A DNA stretch of 5,241 nt from Rhizobiales bacterium UBA1912 (lineage in GTDB: Bacteria > Pseudomonadota > Alphaproteobacteria > Rhizobiales > Devosiaceae). A program made the position numbers and the translations under genes. Below, piece after piece: positions 1 to 5,241 of the stretch (the stretch's first letter is position 1; each line of letters opens with the position of its first letter). The DNA lies in contig DDGC01000012.1 of assembly GCA_002337455.1 (NCBI GenBank), positions 1-5,241 of the forward strand. Reading direction: 5' to 3'. The notes below the pieces were generated by a model that was not told where the DNA came from, made no database searches, and worked only from the letters and a program-made list of their open reading frames with translations.

Positions 1-728
1 AGCATCTTGCGGACGGCCAGCATCTGTTGCTCGGTCCCGGTCCATGGATAATCGCGCTTGGAGACAAACCGGAGGCCCTTGCGCAGCATCGCGTTGAGGT
101 CGGAATGGAGATAGAGCCCTTCCTCATTGCGCAGCCGGAACGTGGTCTTGCCGCTGGGCCGCTTTGCGGGCCCGACTGGAATGTTCCGTACGGGCGTCTG
201 GAAAGGCGCAGGGGCCGGTTCTGGCTTCTTGGTCTCTACCGGTGCCGGGGTGGGCTTTGGCGCTGTTTTGGGCTTCGCCTTGGACGCTGGATACAGTTCG
301 GAAAGCGCCCTGCCCCGGTACACGCTGGCCGTTCCTCTCGGCACTCCCGCTGTTTCGCATATCTCCCGAATGGTGGCATCGCGGTTCTCGCGCAGCACGG
401 CCACAACCTTGTCGTATTGGCTGGGCTCGGGATTATCCGGTGTGGGCTGGGGCACTGCGACGGGTTCGTCGGCTTCGACGGGCTGTGGAGTGGCGGGAAT
501 TTCGTCCTCTAAGGGGGTGGTGCGCAAATCGCCCGTTTCGGCCTCGGAAGCCCCGGAATTGCTGGTCTCAGGTGTGGTGCTCTCAGGCGCGGTTTCGCCA
601 TCTCCCGCATATGCACGGGCCTTGGCAATGAATGCGTCGATCTCGATCACGTCGAGCTTGAGCGCGAGGATCTGGTCGAGCTTGGTCTGACGATCGGCTT
701 TTGCGGCCTCTATGATGTCGATGGTCAT
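1..728 (-). CDS. Helix-turn-helix-like protein with Pro-rich linkers (partial, open at left edge)
   Basis: An uninterrupted frame of 242 codons starts at the ATG at 728 and runs off the left edge, so the C-terminus is missing. Residues 1-41 are a charged helix, possibly a coiled coil (DRQTKLDQILALKLDVIEID). Residues 42-103 are a low-complexity Pro/Glu/Thr linker. Residues 104-146 look like a compact helical domain with a helix-turn-helix pattern: YDKVVAVLRENR, then TIREICETAG-VPR-GTASVYRGRAL. A second linker (about 147-192) is Lys/Pro/Ala-rich (AKPKTAPKPTPAPVETKKPE). A new folded region begins near residue 193 (KTTFRLRNEEGLYLHSDL, then KRDYPWTGTEQQML). I do not recognise the family. A DNA-binding or regulatory role is inferred only from the HTH-like segment and from neighbours that act on DNA. 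The opposite strand also has long open frames here, but their proteins are low-complexity shadows. Confidence 0.75.
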   Translation of the reverse strand, partial: MTIDIIEAAKADRQTKLDQILALKLDVIEIDAFIAKARAYAGDGETAPESTTPETSNSGASEAETGDLRTTPLEDEIPATPQPVEADEPVAVPQPTPDNPEPSQYDKVVAVLRENRDATIREICETAGVPRGTASVYRGRALSELYPASKAKPKTAPKPTPAPVETKKPEPAPAPFQTPVRNIPVGPAKRPSGKTTFRLRNEEGLYLHSDLNAMLRKGLRFVSKRDYPWTGTEQQMLAVRKM

Positions 729-2524
729 GCTACCTCTGCCTCGCTTGTGAGAGCGGCCATGTCGGCACAGTTGGCGGAAACAAGAGCGGACGCGATCGGC
801 GGGCAGACTGAATTGCCGCACATGCGGACCTGTGCCGTCTTGGTGAGCGGCCTGATCTCGCCGTCGAAATCGCCGTTCTCGATCTGGTAGTGGGGCGGGA
901 AGCCCTGCGCTTTGAACAGTTCGCGCGGGGTGAGCATCCGCATGCCGATGTCGGTGATCTGGTATTGCTCGCCTTCGACCGTCACCAGTCCGAAGCGGTC
1001 GCGCGTGGTGACAGCGCCGAGAGGGTTGCCCGGCTCATGCCCATCCTGCTCGTTGCCGTAATATTTCATCAGGAAGGCGCGGACTTCCGAGACGTGGTTT
1101 CCGTCGGCGCAGATCGTCGGGCTGGGCTGCTCGATGTCGGACATGCGGCGATCGCTGCCCTTCATGTTCATCAGGCCGGCGGAGACGACGGCTTGTGTGC
1201 TGCCCTTCTGGACGATCGTGCTGACCGGTTCGCGCGCATCGTGCCCGACAACATCGGTGTTGTGCTGGGCGAGGAAGGCGGCAACAGCGGCGTGCTTTGC
1301 TCCGCCTGCTACGACCGTGCCCAAAGGTTTGTTCGGGTCGAGTGCGCGAGGCTCCTGCCCGCTGCGCTCGCCATAGCCGGTCTGCACCATTGACGCCGCG
1401 ATGACCTGGTTCTGATCCTTGGGCGATGCTGTGAGGGTGTGGACCGGCTCATTAGCGCCGCGATGCGATCCGCCATGCTGTGCAGCCGACAGGTGTGCCG
1501 CCACCAGAGACAGCCCAGCCCCGCCCGCTGTCACCGTGTGAGTGGGCTCGGTCGCTGCGGTGTGTGGTTTCTGTGCGTTGCGCATCGTCATGACATGCGG
1601 CGCGATCACCGCTTCGCTGATGCCCCCGCTCGTGACGGCACGCATGGGTTCGTCGGTCGGATATTCACGGCGACCGCCGCTGTAGCCATGATTGACGCTC
1701 ACAAGGAACGGCTTGGCCGCGTCGAGCACATACCGTTTGATGCCCTTGGCGATGCGGGCCATCGTGTTGTCGGCCAGCGGACGAACGGCGCGCACGCCAT
1801 GCTTGGCCATGATCTCCTCCGATGTGTCGAAGATCGAAGGGCATGGGATCGACCAGTCGATGATCTCGGCAGCCGTCACCCAAGGCAGCTTCTTGCCTGC
1901 GATGACGTCCGGATCGGTCGGCGCGCCATGTGTCGGCACGGGCCAAACGATCTTCTTGCCGTCGCGCCGAGCGATAACGAACAGACGCTTGCGCGTGGTC
2001 GGAGCGCCATAGTCGCAAGCCCGAAGCTCGCGCCACTGGACCTTGTAGCCGTTGCGCTTGAGCGCATGCACCCATCGGGTGAACTCCTGCCCCTTGCGCT
2101 CTGGGCATGGGGTGAACTTGCCCGGCTCTTTCTCGACGAGCGGGCCCCAGTCTTTGAACTCCTCGACGTTCTCAAGGATGATGACACGGGGCCTGGCGCG
2201 CTGCGCCCAAAGCACGACGGTCCATGCCAGATCGCGGATGGTGCGCTTGACCGGCTTGCCGCCTTTGGCCTTGGAGAAGTGCTTGCAGTCAGGCGATGCC
2301 CAGAGCAAACCCACGGCCCGGTTGCCGACGACGTCGATCGGATCGACCTTGTAGATGTTCTTGGACAGGTGGACCGTATCCGGATGGTTCGCGGCATGCA
2401 GCGCGAGCGCTTCCGGATCGTGGTTGATCGCATAGTCGGGAGAGCGGCCAAGGGCCATCTCAATCCCGGTTGAAGCACCCCCGCCCCCGGCGAAGCTGTC
2501 TATGATCAGTTCTTGGACGTTCAT
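725..2524 (-). CDS. Phage-type DNA (cytosine-5) methyltransferase with a repeat-containing target region
   Basis: This enzyme should transfer a methyl group from SAM to C5 of cytosine in double-stranded DNA. The family motifs are in order over 599 residues: motif I DSFAGGGGAS (9-18), motif IV with the catalytic cysteine in SPDCKHFSKAKGG (C80; PDC instead of the textbook PPC, a variant I associate with phage members), motif VI ENVEEF (118-123), motif VIII QWRELRACDYGAPTTRKR (163-180), motif IX-like PRELFKAQGFP (533-543) and motif X GNSVCPPIASAL (570-581). Typical bacterial C5 enzymes have about 330-450 residues; the extra length is mainly residues 290-525 between motifs VIII and IX, where the target-recognition domain lies and where seven degenerate repeats are found. 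The start at 2524 is chosen on its ribosome-binding site and ATGA overlap. The stop overlaps the next gene as ATGA. No cognate restriction enzyme is nearby, so it is probably a solitary anti-restriction or regulatory methylase. Target unknown. Confidence 0.93.
   Translation of the reverse strand: MNVQELIIDSFAGGGGASTGIEMALGRSPDYAINHDPEALALHAANHPDTVHLSKNIYKVDPIDVVGNRAVGLLWASPDCKHFSKAKGGKPVKRTIRDLAWTVVLWAQRARPRVIILENVEEFKDWGPLVEKEPGKFTPCPERKGQEFTRWVHALKRNGYKVQWRELRACDYGAPTTRKRLFVIARRDGKKIVWPVPTHGAPTDPDVIAGKKLPWVTAAEIIDWSIPCPSIFDTSEEIMAKHGVRAVRPLADNTMARIAKGIKRYVLDAAKPFLVSVNHGYSGGRREYPTDEPMRAVTSGGISEAVIAPHVMTMRNAQKPHTAATEPTHTVTAGGAGLSLVAAHLSAAQHGGSHRGANEPVHTLTASPKDQNQVIAASMVQTGYGERSGQEPRALDPNKPLGTVVAGGAKHAAVAAFLAQHNTDVVGHDAREPVSTIVQKGSTQAVVSAGLMNMKGSDRRMSDIEQPSPTICADGNHVSEVRAFLMKYYGNEQDGHEPGNPLGAVTTRDRFGLVTVEGEQYQITDIGMRMLTPRELFKAQGFPPHYQIENGDFDGEIRPLTKTAQVRMCGNSVCPPIASALVSANCADMAALTSEAEVA
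733..737 (-). promoter_or_regulatory. Ribosome-binding site for the left-edge gene
   Basis: AGAGG on the minus strand lies 4 nt before the ATG at 728, a short spacing. A second GAGG occurs a few bases further upstream. With the ATGA overlap (728-725) this fixes the start of the gene that runs off the left edge. Confidence 0.55.
950..1657 (-). repeat. Seven degenerate ~34-residue repeats in the cytosine methyltransferase
   Basis: The coding region for residues about 290-525 holds seven copies of a unit starting near [E/Q/N/K]Pxx[T/A][V/I/L][T/V/C]. Anchors are EPMRAVTSGG (292), EPTHTVTAGG (326), EPVHTLTASP (359), KPLGTVVAGG (399), EPVSTIVQKG (432), QPSPTICADG (466) and NPLGAVTTRD (500). Spacings are 34, 33, 40, 33, 34 and 34 residues. 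Each anchor is followed by a hydrophobic strand (for example LSLVAAHL, AAVAAFL, SEVRAFLMKYYG) and a variable Gly/His-rich stretch. The last unit runs into the conserved RDRFGLV segment. The repeats are seen at protein level; copies are too diverged to be recent DNA duplications. Confidence 0.8.
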
Positions 2525-3885
2525 GCGGATTTCCTTATGCGGAGCATCCCGGTCGGGACATTGGTGCCGGCCTCGGCGAAGCTTGCGATCGGCAGATCGC
2601 GCCATTCGCCTTCAAGCTCTTTGTGATCGTAGTGAGCAGTCGCCGGCAGGATGGCGACCAGTGTGCCGCCGGGCTTGAGGAACTTGAGCGCGTGGCGGAC
2701 ATGCTTGACGTAGTGGCGGCCATAGAACGGCGGGTTCATGATCACCGTGTCGAAGTCTGGAGACGGCGGGCACTCGAGGAAATTGGCCAAAACAACGCTG
2801 TGTCCTTTCGCCTGCGCCTGGGCAGCCCTGACGGCGTGGTATTCAATGCCCAGCGTCCGGTGCCCGCGCCTTGCAAGCTCATCGAGGATGCGCCCGTCGC
2901 CACATGACGGCTCAAGGATGCGCTCCGGTGCCGGTGGGGTGCTGTGGCGCCACTGGGACAGGTCGAGGACGTTGGCAAAGTCCAACGCGGCGTCGATGAC
3001 AGACGGCGGCGTCCAGTAGAATTGAAGATCCTTGGCGACTGCGGTGCTGGGCGCCTTCTCCGGTGCGTCGGGGTCAACATCCGGCAGCACATCGCCATAG
3101 AACTCGGCAAGGCCGCAGTTGATGTCGCGCAGCGCTTCCGGGCCGAAGAACAGGTGCCCGTTTCCGTTGGCGAAGGTGCGCAGCCATACATCTCGGCCGA
3201 TGATGGTTTCGGTTTCTTCTGTCTCGTCGCGCTCGTGTTTGGTGCGCCCCTTGGGCACCTCGCGGTCAACCCGCAGGGCATCGCCGTCTTCCATGAGAAG
3301 CGATAGCTCGCGGTATTCGACCAGTGGCTTGCCCTGATATGCCGCCAGGGCATTGAGGATGTCCCGCAGACGATCCCGCCCATAAGAACCATAGCCGCCC
3401 ACGTTCGAGACGATGACGCGCTTGGGCAGCCCCTTCACGCCGATCTTGACCTTGGTGTGCGATTTATAGGCGGGGTCGAGCGAACAGAAGACTTCGGCCA
3501 AACCGCGCAGGATATGGCGGCGCGGGTTCTCGAAATAGGGCCCGAACTGCTCTTTGATGTTCGGAATTGTGAATGGTGGCGGATCGGCAAGCATCTGCTC
3601 GAGCTTGCGCTTGTCGTTTGCGCTGGCGATGCGGTCGATCGGCAGGCGATTATAGACTGCCTTCCATGCGGACTGGAGCAACTGCCGGCGCATCTGGTTC
3701 TCATGAACGTAAGCGCCGGTGCCAGTGATGAGCGGGCCGACATAGGTGCCCATGACCACGCCCGCCATTTCGATGGCCTTCTTGGCCTCCTCAAACGCCG
3801 CGATCGCCACTTTGATATTGGCTTCCTTGTCGAGATATTCGGCCAGGAGATCGTCAATGGTGTTCAGTCGGGCTATGGCGTTCAT
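2521..3885 (-). CDS. DUF4942 / class I SAM-dependent DNA methyltransferase, probably adenine-specific
   Basis: The 454-aa protein has two parts. Residues about 70-270 look like DUF4942, a domain found mainly in phage and prophage proteins: AWKAVYNRLPIDRIAS, PPPFTIPNIKEQFGPY, HILRGLAEVFCSLDPAYKSH, KVKIGVKGLPKR and NGNGHLFFGPEALRDIN. Residues about 288-454 form a methyltransferase fold: YWTPPSVIDAAL (motif X-like), ILEPSCGDGRILDEL (SAM-binding motif I, 323-337), GIEYH (acidic residue E348 after strand 2) and VIMNPPFYG (catalytic motif IV, NPPF at 384-387). NPP[FYW] is the hallmark of N6-adenine and N4-cytosine amino-methyltransferases, and the F form with this layout favours adenine. The start at 3885 follows a strong GGAGG. 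The stop overlaps the next methyltransferase start as ATGA, so the two should be co-translated. The target sequence is unknown, and methylation of DNA rather than RNA or protein is inferred. Confidence 0.87.
   Translation of the reverse strand: MNAIARLNTIDDLLAEYLDKEANIKVAIAAFEEAKKAIEMAGVVMGTYVGPLITGTGAYVHENQMRRQLLQSAWKAVYNRLPIDRIASANDKRKLEQMLADPPPFTIPNIKEQFGPYFENPRRHILRGLAEVFCSLDPAYKSHTKVKIGVKGLPKRVIVSNVGGYGSYGRDRLRDILNALAAYQGKPLVEYRELSLLMEDGDALRVDREVPKGRTKHERDETEETETIIGRDVWLRTFANGNGHLFFGPEALRDINCGLAEFYGDVLPDVDPDAPEKAPSTAVAKDLQFYWTPPSVIDAALDFANVLDLSQWRHSTPPAPERILEPSCGDGRILDELARRGHRTLGIEYHAVRAAQAQAKGHSVVLANFLECPPSPDFDTVIMNPPFYGRHYVKHVRHALKFLKPGGTLVAILPATAHYDHKELEGEWRDLPIASFAEAGTNVPTGMLRIRKSA
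2531..2536 (-). promoter_or_regulatory. Shine-Dalgarno site that decides the cytosine methyltransferase start
   Basis: AAGGAA on the minus strand lies 6 nt before the ATG at 2524. Together with the ATGA overlap (2524-2521) and the fact that the conserved first strand (LIIDSFAGGGG) begins a few residues later, it supports this start over the in-frame ATG at 2605, which would add 27 unrelated residues overlapping the upstream gene by 85 nt. Confidence 0.75.
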
Positions 3886-3888
3886 GCT

Positions 3889-4437
3889 CTAAGCCTCCAT
3901 AAGCGCCGGGCGGGCCTTGATGGCCTTCCGGTAATCGAGATCGGGGTTTTGTTCGGCTGCCATGTGCCCCCAAAGGCAAAGGGCATCGCAGCGGTCGGGC
4001 TGGGCATCCTCCTGGGGCAGCCAGCCGCGGCGGATAACCTCGGCCTGCACCAGTATCTTCGGGTCGCATCCGAAGTTGCCGCCCTTGCCGATGAATGTCT
4101 TGCGGGCTGTGCTTGAAGCGACCAGATGCGCCCTGCCCGGTATCTTGGACTTCACAACTGCCCTGAGAGCGCCTTGGAGGCCCAAGAGCATCGATTGCGA
4201 GGCAGCATTGGTGAACCCGCCCCCACTGGTCTTGATGGGCGCCTCAATGGCCACGATGGAAGGCTTGAGGAAGTCCATTTGCCGAAAGAGCCAGATCATG
4301 CCACGGCGGAATACCTCGTCCTCGGTGTCGCCTTCGCGCTTCCAAGGCTCGAATCCGCTGATCGGCTTGTCGGTCGGAAAACCGAACGCCCATCCGGTCA
4401 CCTTGCCGCTTACATCGAGAGCGAGGATCGATTGCAT
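3889..4437 (-). CDS. RuvC-like Holliday-junction resolvase (phage-type)
   Basis: This is a probable crossover-junction endodeoxyribonuclease of the RuvC/RNase H-like fold, which cuts four-way DNA junctions using two metal ions. Visible signatures are the first strand ILALDVSGKVTGWAFG with D8, the second acidic strand IVAIEAP with E65, and the C-terminal DRCDALCLWGH helix with D148 and D151, matching the D-E-DxxD arrangement of RuvC. At 182 aa it is close to the usual length for bacterial RuvC (about 170). The segment ARKTFIGKGG (111-120) matches the position of the basic GKG-containing region of RuvC-like resolvases. The ATG at 4437 shares a base with the upstream stop (TGATG). In a phage cluster the role would be resolving recombination or replication intermediates before packaging. 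No RuvA or RuvB is present, as is common for phage-encoded resolvases. Other RNase H-fold nucleases remain possible. Confidence 0.85.
   Translation of the reverse strand: MQSILALDVSGKVTGWAFGFPTDKPISGFEPWKREGDTEDEVFRRGMIWLFRQMDFLKPSIVAIEAPIKTSGGGFTNAASQSMLLGLQGALRAVVKSKIPGRAHLVASSTARKTFIGKGGNFGCDPKILVQAEVIRRGWLPQEDAQPDRCDALCLWGHMAAEQNPDLDYRKAIKARPALMEA
3894..3898 (-). promoter_or_regulatory. Strong Shine-Dalgarno site for the DUF4942 methyltransferase
   Basis: GGAGG on the minus strand lies 8 nt before the ATG at 3885. It is the best ribosome-binding site in the window and sits inside the last codons of the resolvase gene (Met-Glu-Ala-stop). This is the only junction without overlap (3-nt gap), so here the ribosome site rather than a shared start/stop probably drives initiation. 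Confidence 0.75.
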
Positions 4438-4877
4438 CAGTGGACGGCCTCGCCTTCGGCCATCTTGCTCAAGACGGCATCGCCCTCTTGCTGCTCGGCT
4501 TCCTCACGCGCTTGCTGGGCTGCCATTTCGGCGCGGGCCGCCGCCTGGGCGGCGTTCTCGCCTTCCTTAGGCTTGAGGAAACTGAACTGGCCGACCGCAT
4601 CAATGAACAGCTCGGTCATCTCGTCGGGGATGCCCTGCGCATTGCGCTGCTTCTGACGATCGAGCTTGCGGTCCTTGAGCACGGCGTTGAGGATGGGCGT
4701 GGGAATATTCAATTCCTGCTTGGCCATCTTCTTCTTGCGCTTCTGGGCCTCACGGATTTTCGATGCCTTGCCGCGGGCCGACGCCATGATCTCCTCGACC
4801 TCGGTGTCCATGCCTTCGATCTCGTCAATGACGGCCTTGAAGTCTTCGTCCTCATAGAGGTTGGATAGCTGTGTCAT
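4437..4877 (-). CDS. Charged helical phage protein (146 aa), possibly GapR/DUF2312-like
   Basis: The product is almost entirely helix-forming and charged. Residues about 12-55 (FKAVIDEIEGMDTEVEEI onward) look like a coiled coil ending in a basic patch, KRKKK. A middle part (IPTPILNAVLKDRKLDRQKQ) leads to a short hydrophobic helix, ELFIDAVGQFSFL. The tail from about residue 108 is Ala/Glu/Gln-rich. The order of acidic coiled coil, basic segment and short C-terminal helix resembles the GapR/DUF2312 nucleoid-associated proteins of alphaproteobacteria and their phages, but this is a resemblance in layout, not a family match I can prove. The start at 4877 overlaps the upstream stop as ATGA and has a modest purine run (AAGGGA) about 7 nt upstream. 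The stop shares one base with the resolvase start (TGATG). The gene is probably real; a DNA-binding role is a guess. Confidence 0.75.
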   Translation of the reverse strand: MTQLSNLYEDEDFKAVIDEIEGMDTEVEEIMASARGKASKIREAQKRKKKMAKQELNIPTPILNAVLKDRKLDRQKQRNAQGIPDEMTELFIDAVGQFSFLKPKEGENAAQAAARAEMAAQQAREEAEQQEGDAVLSKMAEGEAVH

Positions 4878-5182
4878 GCCGTTTCCCTTTCGCGGGCTGG
4901 AATGGTGGGGAGATCGTTGGCCTCGATGCAGGAGCTGCAGATCACGCCGCCGAACAGCTTTTCGTGGGGCTCGGAATTGCCGACCGCCGTTTCGCAGTCC
5001 GTACAGAGCCCAGCGAAGCCCCCTGGCAGCGTTTGATAGAGCGCGGCCTGTAGCTCATGGACCGCCATTAAAGGCTCCACAGCGTCCTTGTAGGGCAGCT
5101 TCTGGAGAGCGTTTGCCACCGACGCGATCTGCACCAGCGTGTCGCTGGTCTGCTTGCGGGTGAGTGGTGCAATGGCGGTCAT
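4874..5182 (-). CDS. Small putative zinc-ribbon protein (102 aa), function unknown
   Basis: The 102-residue product has two CxxC pairs, C60-T-D-C63 and C82-S-S-C85, separated by 18 residues. This arrangement is typical of a four-cysteine zinc ribbon or zinc finger. The first 50 residues look alpha-helical (LVQIASVANALQKL, then AVEPLMAVHELQAALYQ), with no signal peptide or membrane segment, so it is probably cytoplasmic. The ATG at 5182 is supported by a GGAG/AGAGG Shine-Dalgarno-like run at 5187-5193 and by the ATGA overlap with the upstream gene. Its stop forms another ATGA with the next gene. A DksA/TraR-like or other nucleic-acid- or protein-binding role is possible, but the canonical DksA-type signature is not evident. 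I do not recognise the family; metal binding is inferred from the cysteine spacing only. Confidence 0.75.
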   Translation of the reverse strand: MTAIAPLTRKQTSDTLVQIASVANALQKLPYKDAVEPLMAVHELQAALYQTLPGGFAGLCTDCETAVGNSEPHEKLFGGVICSSCIEANDLPTIPARERETA

Positions 5183-5241
5183 TCGGCCTCTCCGATCTTG
5201 TTAGCCGCGATCCGAAGCTCGGCGGCCTTGTCGATGTGTTC
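5179..5241 (-). CDS. C-terminal end of an unidentified upstream gene (partial)
   Basis: An open frame enters from the right edge and gives 20 residues ending ...LRIAANKIGEAE before a TGA at 5181-5179. The stop overlaps the ATG of the next gene as ATGA (5182-5179), the same junction style seen elsewhere in this cluster, which is the main reason to treat it as a real gene end. The visible tail is charged and helix-prone (EHIDKAAELRIAANKIGEAE). Nothing identifies the function, since the body of the gene lies outside the window. Confidence 0.6.
   Translation of the reverse strand, partial: EHIDKAAELRIAANKIGEAE

Noticed and set aside
27..690. Several overlapping plus-strand frames (161, 187 and 155 codons) and a 78-codon minus-strand frame at the left end.
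   Set aside because: They are Gly/Arg/Ser-rich low-complexity translations in competing frames. The minus-strand frame starting at 728 has a coupled start, a ribosome-binding site and plausible domain structure, and explains the region better.
950..1657. DNA-level tandem repeat or CRISPR-like array in the methyltransferase gene.
   Set aside because: The periodicity is visible in the protein only; nucleotide copies are diverged, there are no identical repeats with unique spacers, and the frame is coding throughout.
1439..2473. A 344-codon open frame on the plus strand, antisense to the cytosine methyltransferase.
   Set aside because: It lies entirely over a gene with full C5-methyltransferase motifs on the other strand. 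Its translation has no recognisable domain, and long antisense frames are expected in GC-rich DNA.
1876..2478. A 200-codon minus-strand frame inside the cytosine methyltransferase (similar shadows at 1665-2108, 2742-3392 and 3435-3857).
   Set aside because: The translations are Arg/Ser/Pro-rich alternate-frame products of conserved coding sequence without motifs of their own, so neither independent genes nor frameshifts are indicated.
2522..2605. An in-frame upstream ATG at 2605 for the cytosine methyltransferase.
   Set aside because: It would add 27 Arg-rich residues lying wholly within the DUF4942 gene. The ATG at 2524 has AAGGAA at the right distance, an ATGA overlap, and is directly followed by the conserved start of the fold.
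3457..4116. A 219-codon plus-strand open frame spanning the 5' part of the DUF4942 gene and the 3' part of the resolvase gene.
   Set aside because: It crosses a junction between two well-supported minus-strand genes, and its protein shows no family features; it is a shadow frame.
4936..5006. DksA/TraR-type zinc finger in the 102-aa protein.
   Set aside because: The two CxxC pairs are present, but the surrounding residues do not show the typical DksA/TraR signature, so I left the family open.

Overview
The window is GC-rich (about 60% by eye) and is filled by one set of genes on the minus strand. I read it as part of a bacteriophage or prophage early (DNA-processing and modification) gene cluster. 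The likely host is a high-GC proteobacterium, possibly an alphaproteobacterium. The phage call rests on gene content: a DUF4942-type methyltransferase, a phage-type cytosine-C5 methyltransferase, a RuvC-like resolvase and small zinc-finger and coiled-coil proteins. It also rests on almost total absence of intergenic DNA. The host assignment is inference from composition and protein style only.

In transcription order (right to left) the genes are: (1) the last 20 codons of an unidentified gene entering from the right edge; (2) a 102-aa putative zinc-ribbon protein; (3) a 146-aa charged helical protein, possibly GapR/DUF2312-like; (4) a 182-aa RuvC-like Holliday-junction resolvase; (5) a 454-aa protein joining a DUF4942 region to a class I SAM-dependent methyltransferase with an NPPF motif, probably an N6-adenine DNA methyltransferase; (6) a 599-aa cytosine-C5 DNA methyltransferase whose region between motifs VIII and IX contains seven degenerate repeats of about 34 residues; (7) a gene open at the left edge, with a helix-turn-helix-like segment between two Pro-rich linkers.

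Four of the six junctions are ATGA overlaps of 4 nt with alternating start and stop, except that there is one more such overlap at the right-edge junction, making five in total if the partial gene is counted as follows: 5179-5182, 4874-4877, 2521-2524 and 725-728 are ATGA (four), 4435-4439 is TGATG (1-nt overlap), and only the resolvase/DUF4942 junction has a gap, of 3 nt. This predicts one polycistronic mRNA with coupled translation. No promoter, terminator, tRNA, CRISPR array or insertion sequence was seen, and no stretch over 300 bases lacks a gene.

Functionally, the two neighbouring methyltransferases would modify cytosine and (probably) adenine in phage DNA, plausibly as protection against host restriction; no restriction endonuclease is visible beside them. 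The resolvase would process branched DNA from replication or recombination. The most distinctive signal is the repeat array in the cytosine methyltransferase, which sits where the target-recognition domain of this family is expected.
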